From NCBI RefSeq assembly GCF_949987535.1, contig NC_080079.1, forward strand, positions 49,711,000-49,774,999: 64,000 nucleotides of DNA, read 5' to 3'. The notes under the pieces were generated by a model. The model had not been told where the DNA came from and ran no database searches. It saw nothing but the letters and a program-made list of their open reading frames with translations. Source of the stretch: Balaenoptera acutorostrata (taxonomy: Eukaryota > Chordata > Mammalia > Artiodactyla > Balaenopteridae). The position numbers and the translations under genes were made by a program. Every line of letters begins with the position of its first letter. Position 1 is the stretch's first letter. Shown here piece by piece: positions 20,651 to 32,710 of the stretch.

Positions 20651-23600
20651 TAAACCTCTAGCTGCAGCAAGGTTGTATTTCTAGCAGGGCAAGGTGTACT
20701 GCTTTCACGGACCCCAGGACCTGCTGCTACAGCAGGAAGGAGGCCCAACAATGAGCAACACACATGAGTCAAATACGTGCTGTCGGTGGGAAGAAGTGCC
20801 AGGAAGAAATGATGGAGCAGGGAGGGGGAGGGTGTATGTATGTTGTCGGGGAGGGTCGAGGAAGGCCTCCGATTTGAAGGAGGAGAGGGACACGAGTGTT
20901 CTAGAAATGGGAACAGGGGACACACATTCCATCAGTCTCCCCCTAATGTGATCTGGTCTGTAAAACTGAGCTATATAATGTTCTGTCTTTTTAGCCCCCT
21001 CATGGAGACCTCCGTGTGGGAGGAATGGCCCCCATCCTTGAAGGTCATCCAGTGAGGCTCAACTGAGGAGCCACTTCCTCTGGGGGACTCTCCCAACCCT
21101 AGGGGTCCAGGGCTCCCTCAAGGATGGCATGGCCATGCCCTGTCACTCTCTCCAGACATGGAACCCTTGGGGATAGCCCAGGTGGTGATCCTCTCTTTGT
21201 ACTCCAGTGCATTCAGGAGACCCTTAGTGCAGTTCTTGTGTGATTTTCCCCGAAAGATGCCCTACATGGTAGCATTTTCCATGAGGAAGCCTTCAAAGGA
21301 TGCTTGCTGAGCCCGTGAATGAATGGTTCACCTAAACGGGCATAAATCCCTCAGGCCATGGAAGCAGGCTCGCCTCAGGACAACGGCTCCACCTGGCCCT
21401 TTCCTCAGGACAGGGAGCCAATCCAGGCTGCTCTCAGGCTCAACTGCTGTGTGAGTGCCCAGCGGGGGCCCCCCCTCTACCCTTGGCCCAGGTTGGAATT
21501 CCCAGGAGTGCAGGACCGCAGGGCCTGTGGAGAAGCACCCTCCTGGCTGAGTGGAGATCTGCCCTTCAGCCTTGTCATGGCCATGTGCACATTCAGGGCA
21601 CCATTAACCCCGCCGCATATCCTGCAAGACGCTGCCACTGGACTTCAGAGAACCTGAGTGGCTTTTTCTCTTTTAAATCACAGAGCCCACGGCAGTTGGC
21701 AGTTTGCACCATCTCTGCTCAGCCCTGGGATTTAGCGACAGGTGCCTTGGAGCATGTCCCCCAGAGCCCATCACCAGCATCCGTGGAAAAGAAGGAAAAT
21801 AATTTGTTCCCCCTTCCAAAAAATGTGTGTAGAGAAAATAGGCCTAGTCTTAGATCTGAGCCAACTCTCTTTAAATTGATCTGTCTCAAAAGAAGTGAGA
21901 AAGTGCAGGGGTTTTCCCCCTGGGTAAGAGGGAAGCATGACAAGAGCCTGGAAACTTGGCAGGGATGCCCTGGATCGCAGCTCTGGCATCAGGCCACTTG
22001 GCCAAGGACTGGGGAGAAGCTTTCCAGTTGTCCTGATGAAATTCCCTCCTCGGCTTAGACGAGGCAGGCGCATGTGTGTGTACAGCACAGATGGGGCTCT
22101 AGCCTTGCACGGGAGGCTGCACTCCTCCACTTGACCTCAAGTCAGTGGACACTTCCCAGCATTTAATGAGCCCCACTGTGTGCCGGGCACTCACAGGTGG
22201 CACTTCCTTCACGGTAGGAAGGTGACCCTGGAGGAGCACAGTTTTCTAGTTCCTCCTAAGGCCTCCTGATTCTGCCTGGTCAATCCCGTGTCAAGGATTG
22301 TATCCAGGTGTGCGTGCTCACCTGGGAAGTGACAACCATCACTCCAATGGCATCTGGGGTCTTTCCTGCATCAGAACTCAAAGTCCTCATGTGGAAGTTT
22401 GAGTTCCCTGGTGCCCAACATCTGGATACGAGGAAACATCCAAACGACTGGGGGCATTTTCACTGCTGGACCCAGATGTTTGGCATCAGGGAGGTGCCCT
22501 GCATAGGTCACTCCACCTGTTTAAAGAAAATTGAGCTCTCATGTAAAATACTTTTCACACTCCTGAGGAAACTGAAGTAGATATGCTGGGCTCCGTAGCC
22601 AGTGCCTGGAGTTTCCTGTGCTTTGTATGGGAAGGCGGAACCTGGTGTGGGCTGGTACCTGGAGCCTCCAGCAGGCTGCTTCCCATGCACTGGCCGCCCG
22701 CAAACCTCGCCATGATCTGGCTGTGGGGCTCCGTGACCATGAGGCCCACGCTCACAGCCTGCCTGGCAACGAGCAGGCCCAGAGAGCAGGGAGACAGAAC
22801 AGCCAGAGGTTCCGAGTGGTGATGGACGATGGCCGTGGACCCCTGGGGGTCCTGCTGCTGAGGGCAGAACTCCTGGCCCATGTGTGCCTCACACCCCATC
22901 TCTGGGGAACCCTGGACATCCCTCGCAGCTGTAGCTGCCCCTGGGCATCCCCTCTGATGAGCTTCCTCCAGCTGAGCTCAGAGAGGAGAGAGCAGTCAGG
23001 GCCTTGGAACCCCACTTTGGAGGTCCAAACTGAAGCTGCTGATTGAGATCCAGGAAGGGGCATCCAAAGAACGGGCCCAGGCAGAGCCACGGGGGCTGCG
23101 GGGCGCCCCACCTCATCCGAGCTGAGTACAGGGGCACAGGCAGTTCTGATGTCCCGTGTCAGCTTCTGTCTCTCCTTCATGAGACCGAGCTAGAGTGACA
23201 TGCATGTGGAAAACGTTTCTACCTCTGCCCCGGGGCTGGGCGAGGGGGCGGGCGCTGCTTTTTGGCACCACACTTTAGAAGGGCCTCTGAGCCTCTGGAG
23301 TATATCCACACAGGGGCCACACGGGAGCACTGGGGGTCCCTGGAAGGAGCATGAGGAATGACCCTGAGATGGGGAGGTCCGGGAGACTGGAAGATGCGGT
23401 GATAACCTGGACCCCCAGGTAAGGCCAAGCTCTGTCACTGTGAGTGGCATGGGACTTGCACACCCCGTTCACAATGCCCCTACCACTGACCAGTACCTCT
23501 CCCCTAAGAAGCAGGCCGGCCTTGCCCTTCAGAGGACTTATGCTCTGGGTTAGGCCTTCCAGCCTCCCTCAGGAAGCCACAGAGCCCGGGAATTGCAAAG

Positions 23601-24625
23601 ACAGCAGGAATCCCATCGCAGTGTCCCCCTGGGAGCCATCTCCTCTGTCTTCCGGGTCCTGTTTGATCCCTTTGGTTGTGCCTGCCCCTGGATTTTAGAT
23701 CTACCTGCTGGGAGATGGCAGCCACTAGACTTGGCTCAGCATGGCCCAGGACTCTTTCTAGAACATACTCAATCCTTTGTCTCATGCTTGCCCTCTTTTT
23801 TCCCTTATTCCCACTGATGCTTTTCTGTTCTGATTAGAGTGGCTTGCCATCCCTGCTGCTTCCTCCCAGGGCCTTTCTGCCCCCACCCCAGGGCCTCTCT
23901 GGCCCTTTATTGGATAACCCTCTACTTATCAGGATGAGGGAGCGTGAGGGCAGGTCCTTCTGACGCTGATTCCATGAGAGCTGAGGACAGTCACAGGCCA
24001 GACCCTCCTTAGCACGTGCTCCACTGCCATGTGGGATGAGAGTTCCACCTCCCTGTGCATGGTCTCCCTTCCTCGATAGGGTATGGGAACTGGGACCCCA
24101 AAGGGCTGCAGAAGGGTGGAATCCAGTGCTGCCAAGGGTCAGTTGCCAGGCTCAGCGTCTGCTGCTCCAGGCCCCAAGTCCTGCACGTCTCGCTCCTTCT
24201 CCAGAACATTCCTCTGTCTAGAGCACTGACCACCACAGGAAATGGGTCCTGAGAGGCCCAAAGTGGCTCCGGGCAGTCCACCTGAGCATGTACTAGGCGG
24301 AAAAGGCCAAAGGGCCAAGTCAGAGGCACAGTCCTGGGGTGAGTTGGAGGTCAAGGCCAGGTCTCCAAAGTCCATGGACTGAGTCCAGTGGACGAGCTGG
24401 GTTGCAAGAAGGAAGAGGCATCAAAGGTCAGAGGAAACAGGGACAGAGTCATAGCAGGGTGGTCCCCAAGAGTGAGCGGACCTGGAAGCTGGCCTCATCT
24501 TCACTGGCTGTGTGGGCAGGTGGGGTGGGCTCAGGAGGTCCTGGAACCAGCTGGGCACGATGTGTGCTTGTGAAAAGCCACCCCTGTGTGCAGGCCTGAA
24601 GGGATGGACCCTCTCGGAGGGGACT
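20651..24625. other. Long gene-free GC-rich stretch
   Basis: Nearly 4 kb with many overlapping frames (up to 191 residues at 21483-22058) and no recognisable protein domain. Part of 20.65-20.95 kb may be very old antisense L2-like DNA, and 22,150-22,205 resembles an antisense MIR/L2 end. Nothing firmer can be said. Confidence 0.45.
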
Positions 24626-24641
24626 TCAGCAGGTGGCCCTG
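24626..24641 (+). promoter_or_regulatory. Moderate CTCF-like site
   Basis: TCAGCAGGTGGCCCTG matches the CTCF core at about 14 of 16 positions. Binding is uncertain. Confidence 0.35.
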
Positions 24642-24865
24642 AGCTCTTGGCACCTGGATCCTGAGCCTCCAAGGAGCATGGCAGCCAGGCCTCCCTGTGG
24701 CCATGGGCTCAGGGAGTGTGCGGACCCACTGGGACGGCCAGGCTACAGCATGTGTAGGAAACAGCCACGGGAGCTACCAGAGACAGCAGGGCAGAGGGTC
24801 TCTCCGAAAGGGCCTGGGGACAAAAAGCCTGGGTTGCTAGTACCTCCTGTGTCTTCTCTCCCTAG

Positions 24866-24967
24866 AGCAACGCAGACGGCATCTGCGTGTCAAAGGCCCC
24901 CCTCCCGCTCTCTACCAAGCCCCTGCTGAGGCACCTTGGCCCTGCCCGAAGGGTTGGGTGTGAAGAG
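24866..24967 (+). other. Splice-bounded open segment (possible exon)
   Basis: A polypyrimidine tract with TCTTCTCTCCCTAG ends at 24865 and a strong donor GAG|GTGAGA follows 24967. The 102 bases between are exactly 34 codons without a stop in the frame beginning SNADGICVSKAPLPL. I recognise no protein family. It could be an exon of an unannotated coding or non-coding transcript; chance is at least as likely given the amount of sequence scanned. Confidence 0.2.
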
Positions 24968-25254
24968 GTGAGACCCTGGGGCTCGAAGCAGCACCTGTCA
25001 GAGGAACAGCGAGGGCTGGAAGTCCCGGGCGGTCAGGTGGGGTGGGGAGAGTGGAGCAGAGAGGTGGGGCTCAGGGCGGGGACACAGAGTGCCAGCATCT
25101 TGTCCTGCAGGCCAAGGGTAGGTGGGCAACGTCGGGCTGAGAACACAGCCAGAACAGAGGCCCCCCTAGGGGAAGGGGAGAGAGCAGCCCACTTCAGCTG
25201 GGGGTGGGGTCTCTAAGTCCTGAAGAAGCTCAAATTTGGGCAAACGGATTCCTG

Positions 25255-25440
25255 GGAGGATATCTTAGAAGGAGCTCACTAGTGCCAGGTGCCGCTCTGG
25301 GACCTGTACAGGAGCTTTCTCTCTGAATCTCCACGTGGGCTCTCCAAGCTTGTCTCAGTGAGGAGGGCATGAGGAGACAAGGCAGGAAAAGGTCCTCTCA
25401 CTTGCCCGGGGTCACACGATGGCTTGGAAGGGGCCCAGTG
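25255..25440 (-). mobile_element. MIR SINE, antisense
   Basis: AGTGCCAGGTGCCGCTCTGG at the start and CACTTGCCCGGGGTCACACG later match the antisense MIR ends. Confidence 0.65.
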
Positions 25441-26623
25441 ATGTGGACTTCACTCGGTGGGTCCCCAAGCCCCATGCAGGTCAAGGTATATCTCTAGGCG
25501 GTAGAAAGAGGTGGTCTGAGGGCCAGAAGGATCCTCAGAGAAAGGGCGACCACCATTCAGGAGCCTGGCCAGCCTGCTAGGCTCCCTCCCAGCTCCCTCC
25601 CTTCTCCCGGGCCCTCCCCTGCTCCGGTAGACACAGTGCCAAGGCCAGGCAAGCTGGAGGCGGGCGTTGGTGGGGAGGTGGAGGGCTTGGTGCAGCGCCG
25701 CAGCTGGAAGGCGATGTGGGAAACTTCTGCTTGAGGGGAGCTGCTCAGATGGGCCCCTAGGCCTCCGGGTTCAAGGTCCCGTTTTCCCACTGCCTCAGCA
25801 GACAGAGAAGGGACTCCAGCGGCCGAGGTCTGAACAATGGTCCTGCTGGCTGCGCAGCTCTGGCGGCAGGCCGCCACCCTCTGAATGCAACGACTTGGAA
25901 AGGCTCCTCCTGGGAAACGGGGCAGTGCGGCCTGTGACCCGCATGCTCCCCTGTGTTCCGCCTTTCTCCACAGAGCCCTGGCCTCAGGGGCGAGGGTGTC
26001 AGGGAAGTGGGTGCTTCTGGGAGTGGGGGTCTCGTGCAGAGAGGCGAGGGCTGGCAGGTACACGTGGCACAGAGTGAGGAAGAGAAAGCGTGTGCGTCTG
26101 TGAGCAGGCATGGGGTGAGGGCTGTGTGGAGGGGTATAAAGCAGGGGGTGCCTGGGCTGGTGAGGGGGCAGGTGAGGGGGTCTGTAAGGCCTGCGGTAGG
26201 TGATGGCGCTGTGGTTTGCATAGAGGGTGGATGAGTGGGGAATGGGGAGCCCGTGTGCGGGCTGGTTTCACGAACCAAGGCCTTCACTGCCGCAGGGGAG
26301 GCCCTGGAGGCTTGGCCCTGCAGGATGGGTGGGTGCGGGAACACGCAGAGGCAGGGCGCCTGGCTGGGCCCTGGGCCCGTCTCCCTGTGAGGGCATCATG
26401 GCCTGGGGGCAGGGGTCGAGGGCCAGTTCCCTGGGGTGGGGGCCATTGGAGGCAGGAAAGGAGGACTCCATAGCAAAGTGAAGGCAGGGAGTGAAGGCTG
26501 GGGGGCACCCTGGATAAGGAGACTCTGGGGCAGTGTCTGCATACAGTAGGTGCTTATGAATTTGTTTGCTATGTGACTGGTTCCTGGTGCCAGTGGACTG
26601 AGGGGTCTTCAAGAGGGGCGTCA
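25441..26623. other. GC-rich sequence without a supported gene
   Basis: Overlapping frames up to 195 residues on the minus strand show no domain. A TATA-like GGGGTATAAAGC sits at 26131-26142 in a G-rich context, but no transcript can be inferred from it. Confidence 0.45.
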
Positions 26624-26631
26624 GTGTGTGT

Positions 26632-26696
<65 letters not shown>
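26624..26696. repeat. Compound (GT)n-(GA)n microsatellite
   Basis: A 55-base GT tract with one interruption runs into an AG tract of about 18 bases. It creates the long histidine/threonine-rich false frame on the minus strand. Confidence 0.95.
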
Positions 26697-26800
26697 CGGG
26701 AGAAATGGTGTGTGCGTGCACACCCTGTATCCCCTGGTCCCCCCTCTGTCCCTCCCTGCAGCAAAGGATGCCTGTGAGTGAAGCTGCATCTTCAGCATGA

Positions 26801-26816
26801 CCAGCAGGGGGTGCTG
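26801..26816 (+). promoter_or_regulatory. Strong CTCF-like site
   Basis: CCAGCAGGGGGTGCTG matches the CTCF core with only the common C-to-T change at the CpG position. GCTGCATCTT upstream resembles the accessory upstream motif found at some CTCF sites. Confidence 0.6.
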
Positions 26817-26844
26817 TGCCACCGAGGGACGCCCCTCCCCGCCC

Positions 26845-27005
26845 CCTCTCCTGGAAACACTTCCAACAGCTGGAATACATATTTTTACATTTTTGAGTGG
26901 GTGCCCATATCTGGCATCGCTTCGATGGTAATCTAGCTCCGGTCCTAGATGGCAAACTGTCTGCACTTCATCGCCTCCTATGCTAATAATATCACAGGAT
27001 GTCAC
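26845..27005. promoter_or_regulatory. Possible conserved non-coding block
   Basis: Repeat-free, AT-richer island in GC-rich surroundings with CAGCTG (E-box), GGAATACATATTTTTACAT and GCTAATAATATCACAGG. Conservation is not visible from one sequence. Confidence 0.25.
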
Positions 27006-27889
27006 ACCCGGGGGCAGCCTGGGGCTCCTGGTGCCCCCACCCCTCTCAGCCCTGAGAAAGGGACATACATTTCCTGATGAGAAGGCATCTGAAGCAGGTG
27101 TGAAATAAAGCCTGAGAAAGGGAAGGTGCCCAGTCCACATGGGAGGAGCAAAGGGGAGCATGGAGGCCAGGGGGTTTCAACCAGGGGCTTCTGCAGAGCC
27201 CAGGGCAGGACACCCAGCACAGGTCTCTGTCCTCGCAGGCTTGGTGGCCCCCAGGCCTCCTGGCAGGGTGTTATTTTCTTGGGAGCGGCAAAGAGTGGCC
27301 TGGGGTGACATCAGAGGCAAGAACAGGGGTCCTGGGAACAGCTGCTGGGACCCTCAGGTCAAACCTGGAGAGACCCGCCTTGCCTCTGCTCACTTATGTC
27401 ACTCACTGTGTTGTGAACTCATGCAGCACAAAGAATGCGCTATCAAGGCAAGGGTGGGTGCCGGGATGGCCCAGAGGAGGGGTTCAGCCCAGCTCAGGGG
27501 TTGGGGGCTGCCAGGGGCTTCAGTGGAAGGTTTGTCTGAACTGTGTTCCGAAGAATGAGTAGGAGTCAGTTGGGCCAAGTGGGCAGCATTCCACGCTCGA
27601 GGCCCGTGTTGCACAAGCAGGAAGTGGGAGCCGGGTGGTGGGTGGTAAGTTGAAGAAGGCTGCAGGTCTGTGTTAAGAGTGGCGGCTGTCCAGCCCCCGT
27701 GGGGTGCTCAGACAGCTGAACCCACACATGTTGGACCCCAGGGCCAAGGGCAGACTCTGGGGGAGGGAGTGAGTCCTAGGACAAGGGAGCTGAAGGGGGT
27801 GGAAGTCAGGTAACTGAAACCAACAGGGGCGGCCCCAAATCCTACCTTGGTATCTTTAGATTCAACATTAAGACAAACTAAACTTTCAA
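27006..27889. other. No recognised feature
   Basis: The part near 27,540-27,640 (GAATGAGTAGGAGTCAGTTG then GGCAGCATTCCACGC) resembles antisense L2-like DNA; the rest is unassigned. Confidence 0.45.
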
Positions 27890-28082
27890 ATCTGGGCTTT
27901 TCCAGGGACAAATAGCCAACTTCTCTGGAGCTGGGATTCTATCTGTAAAATGGAAATGGGGGAGATGGGGTGATGATAATCCCCACAGGGCAGTCGTGAG
28001 GGTTACATGAGATGTTTGTAAGCCCTTATCAGTGCCTCACACACCGTAGGGGTCAATAAATGTTAACCATTATTATTATTAT
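27890..28082 (+). mobile_element. MIR SINE, sense
   Basis: GATTCTATCTGTAAAATGGA, TCGTGAGGGTTACATGAGAT, GGGGTCAATAAATGTTAACC and a final (ATT)n are the sense MIR core and tail. Confidence 0.85.
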
Positions 28083-28084
28083 TC

Positions 28085-28262
28085 CAGGGCTTCTGCAGGT
28101 GAGGAAGCTGGGAGGGAATTTAAGTATGTTATCTAATTTTTGTGTCTTTTTATCTAGCATGAGGTAGTTAATGTTCCTGCTTTATGGATGAAGAAGCAGG
28201 GCAGCCAAGCTTAGTCACTTGCCCAGGCCACACAGCTATAGCTCAGCAAAGCTGGTAACTGG
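28085..28262 (-). mobile_element. MIR SINE, antisense
   Basis: CACTTGCCCAGGCCACACAG is the antisense MIR core. The element lies tail-to-tail with the preceding MIR. Confidence 0.7.
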
Positions 28263-29777
28263 TCCAGACACGTCTGCTTCTCACCGCCTGAGGGGCAGCC
28301 CAGGGCTGGGGCCAGCCGTGCGCAGGCAGGACCCTTCCTGGGGACCGTGGGATCAGCCCCTGGAAGGCACTCTGACCTGGTTGCCTGACTGGAGACAGTA
28401 GCTGTGTTGAAACATCATCTTTGGTAGCAGCAAAGAAGGGGAAAGAAAACCAAACAAGCATGTCATCGGCAGCCTGGCCCTCTGGGGACTCCCTGTGGCT
28501 TGGACCATCTTACTGCCTCGGCTTTGTTTGTGTTGTGCTGGGTGAGAAGGAGAAGGGCAGCCCAGGAGTCTGCAGGCCAAGGGCAGGGTGACCAGCCTGG
28601 AGGCTGCAGGCTGCAGTGGTCTCTGCATGGGGATCATCTGAGTACCTCGATGGCTCTTGAGGGACAGGGCATGTGGCCCGCGGTTGGGGGCAAAGGAGGA
28701 GTGTGGGATCTGTGAGGAGCACCCCTGCCAGTCAGTCATCAGGGTGGTTGGGAGGTTAGGGGGTGGGTGTTAGGGGACACCAAACAAAGGTCATAAAGGT
28801 GGCGTGCAGGTCAGATTTATCCTGTCAGTGTATTTGATTTGGCTTACAGAGTGCTTCTCAAAAATTTTTATTTATGTCCTAACATTTTCCTATAAAAATC
28901 CAGGTTTGAAGTTTCTCTTGAAAAAAATGGAGGATCTGGCCACACTGTGTGAGAGGAGAGAGGCTGCCTATGCAGTTGGTGAAAATGTTACCACAGACCC
29001 CACCACTCTCTATAGTGCCCCCTTCACTGCTTATATGTCCCCTGCCTTGGTGGGCCGCTGTGTTAGCAGCCTCCACCATGGATGGGGATGCCTTCCATGA
29101 GTCCTTGGCATCTCCCCAGGACCCTCAATCTGGCTATGATCCTGGTTGCCCTAGAGAGGAATATGGGGGTGGTGACAGGCACTCAAGGTCATTGGTGTTA
29201 GCAGTCCACAGCAGAGTAGGGAGTGAATGGGGGGGCAGTGAGAGAGGGCTCCCCCACCCCAGAACTAGCGATTTTGGTTTGGGCTGGAAACCTGGTGGGA
29301 GCAGCCACCCGGGGACCCTGTGTGTGGCTCGGCCTCTGGTTCTCTCATGCTGGGAGAGAGAAGGCCGGAGCTGATTGGCCCCAGTCACAGTGTCACAGAG
29401 GAAAACTCCACCCACTCTGGGGGAGATGAAGGGAAAGGGCAAAAAGAGGTTCCTAAGATTTCCAGAAGCTTCCAGACATACCACAAGCTTCCAGGACAGA
29501 CAACAGACATTGAAGCAACTGTTCTTAACCCCAAGCTGAGGGGGAGGCAAAGATGTGGGGAGAAGGCTCCGCAGCTCCCTGGGTCAGGCACACCCTCTGG
29601 GGGGCACAGGGGTAGCTCCCCAGTGCCGGGACAAGGGGCAAGCACTGGGTCAGGCTCGGCTGAACAACGGGGCAGGACCCACCCCAGCAGGCCCCCAGGC
29701 GACCTTGGGCACAGAGCAACTGCTGCCAGGTGAAGATGAGCCTGGAGGTGATGGGGTGGGGGTGATGGGAGGTCAGG
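28263..29777. other. No recognised gene; one unidentified repeat-like stretch
   Basis: At 28,800-29,100 an AT-rich segment runs into GGAGGATCTGGCCACACTGT and resembles a dispersed repeat I cannot name. A 98-residue open frame there has no recognised domain. The rest is GC-rich and unassigned. Confidence 0.4.
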
Positions 29778-29885
29778 GGGAGAGAGACCGAGAGAGAAGG
29801 AGAGATGGAGAGAGACAAGGAGACAGAGACAGACATAGAGAGGCACAGAGACAGCGAGAGACAGATTGAGAACAAGAAAGAGCGG
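29778..29885. repeat. Degenerate (GAGA)n/(GACA)n tract
   Basis: Purine-only tract of GAGA, GACA and AGAC units. Its complement yields a false leucine/serine-rich frame of about 200 residues at 29385-30029. Confidence 0.9.
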
Positions 29886-32284
29886 GAATCTGGATGAGCC
29901 TCTTGGGGCCTGTGGGTTCCACCTGACTTGGGACAAGCTGGGTGCCCAGCCGCCTCCCTTGAAGAGCTGACCGCAGGTCCTCACCTCTCCCCTTCCAAGG
30001 CCTGGCTCACGGCCCATGCCGGGGAGCATCCGGTGCTAATGATGCTGGCACATACCAGGTGCTCAAGAGCTCTCCTTATGATGGCTGCTGCTCCGTCTCC
30101 TGCCGGTGGATCCCTGCTCACCAGGGAAAGCACACCAGGAAGGCCTCAGCCAGCCTGGGGACATCTGGGAAAGGACCACCGGGGCTGGGTGGGCTTCTGC
30201 CGATGGCCAGTAAGATCGGGCAAGGCCAGCTCCATCCTCAGTATCAGGGCCTGGCAGGAAGGCTCAGCAACCCCTCTGAGCCCAGCCTCGGGCCCCAGGC
30301 CCTGCCCACCAAGAGGGGCCTGTCGTCGAGGACCCACAGACTGGGGCTTTGGGACGCATCGACGACAAAATCAAAACCATATTTTTCTGTGTTGGAAGAC
30401 CGAGCGTGATAAATTTGGAAAGTAATAAACATCAGAGCTTTGCAGACCATTTCCCAGCATCTCACAGCACACTGGATTCATGCAGCCGGAGTGGCGCACC
30501 CCCAAGTGTGTGCGGCCTGGACCAGGGGCTGCTCCGATCAGTAAAGGTGGGGCCGTGCTCTGGAAGGCCGAGTGCACTTCGTTAGAGGCTGGTGATGGGG
30601 AGCTTCCAAGTGGATGGTTTGGAAGCCCACGAGCAGGCAATGTGGGGGGAAAATGCCCCGTCGGGAGTTGTGGCCAAAGCAGATCATGGTTATTCACAGT
30701 GTGGTTTCCAGCTGCTTCCAAATCTGCCTGCGCCAGCTGGGAGTCTGAGTGAGTTACGCCTCCCTGTGTGGATCTCAGTTTCCCCAGCTTCTCCTAGACA
30801 TCGGCCAATCTGCTGTGACTCTGACATTCTTCCGAGCAGGCTCAAAGGTGGCACCCAGGGCTTCCTGGAGATAGAACCTCCGCATCAGATGCATCCTCCA
30901 CGTCATGAACTGGCCTGAGTAACACATACGATCAAAGACCGTAGGGGGCCCGGAAGGGGTCTGCTCCACCTCATTCCTGTGCCTGCTGGTGGCCTTTGCT
31001 GGCTGGATAGACACGTAGAAACTCCTTTTGTGTGAAAGCCGGGATAAGGGAGATCAGAGTGCGTGGGTGCAGAGCCTTTGGCAGGATGGGGTCTGTGGGC
31101 CAAGCTGTGTTCATGCACCCGGTTCAGGGGGCTTTCCTCCCCGGCTGGTGGCCTCTGAAGTGCCGTGAGCCCACCCTGCGCTTGTGATTTCCTGGCCGTC
31201 CTCTGTACCTGGCACAGGGCTGTGCCTCTAGTTTGACCTCTCTTGGCCCTCCTTCCTTTCTCTGGAACCCTCCCTTCCTGGAATTGGACCCCAGGACTCC
31301 CCTGCCCCATAGAGACTCCCTGTGGCACTAAGTCCCATGAAGAGTCCACTCCTGGGTGGCCCCTGCACAGAGGCCTCCGCGATGGGACCCTTGCTGTGCA
31401 GGCCGATGGCGCTAGCTCTACCCCCTGCTCTGACCACCATATCTGCTCATCCCCTTCCTGAGCACAGTTGATGGCCCAGCTCATAGGCTTGTCTTATACA
31501 TACACAGGCACTTTCCACGGATCAGGCACACAGAGGCACACTATTTTTGCCTCCTTTCCCCTTGCTCATTTCTGTTTAAAAAATTCTGCCTGCACAGCAT
31601 GTGTAATTTATATATTTCCATAATCCCAGCCTGATTTCTAAAGAGACTCAAGCAGACCAGAGAAGGTAGTTTGAGTTCAGGATGAGTAATATTGAATCGT
31701 CCAACCTAAAATAGAGCCGTGACAATCCCACTGGATAAGGTGGAGTCCGTGTCCTTGCCGTGTAGTTCTCATGATATGCACCAGCACTGTAGCAGTGCTC
31801 AAAGGGGTGGAACCAGGGTCCTCGGAGATCCCTCAGACCCTCACTTTACAGAGAGGAGAGTGTGGTCCATCACATGGGCTCTTGTGCTTTCTCTGCTTCC
31901 TGGTCTCTCCAAGGTCCAAAGGACTCCTCAGCTGGAGGATATCTTCAGGTTATGTCCTCTTACACATCCCCATCCAGGCATGTACACGGCTCTTGTGACA
32001 GTGAGAACCGAGAGGACTGCCTGTACACGCAATAGCCCACCCACTGAGAGGAAAGCCCACATTAGAATGCGAGGAATCTTGCAAAGAGTGGCTCCAAGTT
32101 TACCTGTGTTGCTGAATCATAGTGTCCAGGCAAAGGCTCCAGGGATCCTGGAGAAACGAGGTGGGAGGCGCCCATTTTTTTGATGGCTAAAGCAATTTAT
32201 TTTAAAGAAAGACTGATGAGTACAAAGAAATTCCTGTGGGAGCAGTGTGTTGGCCACCTAGTGTAGGTGTCTGATTTCCTTCCA
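29886..32284. other. No supported gene
   Basis: Unassigned sequence with overlapping frames up to 193 residues. Two repeat-free AT-richer pockets (30,345-30,480 and 31,570-31,720) could be conserved non-coding DNA. Confidence 0.45.
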
Positions 32285-32710
32285 CAACTGGTTCATTTAA
32301 AAAATGCACATTCTTCTGATTGTCAAAGTCATCTGTGCTGATTACACAAACACACACACGCGCGCCAGTACACACCGATAAATACATAAAAAAGAAAATA
32401 ACAATCACAAATGGCACCACTGAGAAGCATTTTAGCAACATTCTGGTACATTTCTTCAGTTCTAGACACCTAGCTGTACACAAGAGGGGGACTGTTTTAA
32501 ACACTGTCACTATCGTATCGTCTTTGTGCCATGTAATGCTGTGGGAGCTTCATTTTGCTTACATATTTGCCTGTATTTCTAATCATTTCTATTCATAGAT
32601 TCCTGGAAGGGGAATCACTGGGCTGAAGGGTGTGAACATGTTGAGTATTTCTTGCCAACTAGTCTTCCAGAAAGTGAGTCACTTTATTTGCTCTCCAAGA
32701 GCGTGACGGT
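32285..32710 (-). mobile_element. Old L1/HAL1-like fragment, antisense
   Basis: CATAGATTCCTGGAAGGGGA, ATCACTGGGCTGAAGGGTGT and TTGCCAACTAGTCTTCCAGA are diverged versions of the antisense L1 ORF2 3' region (gaattgctgggtcaaagggtatg, then ccctccagaaaggttg). Confidence 0.5.

Noticed and set aside
21483..22058. 191-residue plus-strand frame
   Set aside because: GC-rich chance frame overlapped by frames on the other strand; no domain, signal peptide or splice structure.
22188..22204. CACAGGTGGCACTT as a CTCF site
   Set aside because: Left part of the motif mismatches and it lies in an old MIR/L2-like end.
26131..26142. GGGGTATAAAGC as a TATA promoter
   Set aside because: An isolated TATA-like string with no initiator, exon or conserved start to support it.
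25557..26344. 184- and 195-residue minus-strand frames
   Set aside because: They overlap one another in different frames in GC-rich DNA, a sign of chance openness.
26268..27161. 297-residue open frame on the minus strand, the longest in the window
   Set aside because: It runs straight through the (GT)n(GA)n microsatellite, giving a long histidine/threonine run, has no recognisable domain and overlaps other frames.
29385..30029. 214-residue minus-strand frame rich in leucine and serine
   Set aside because: Produced by the complement of the GAGA/GACA tract; simple sequence, not a membrane protein.
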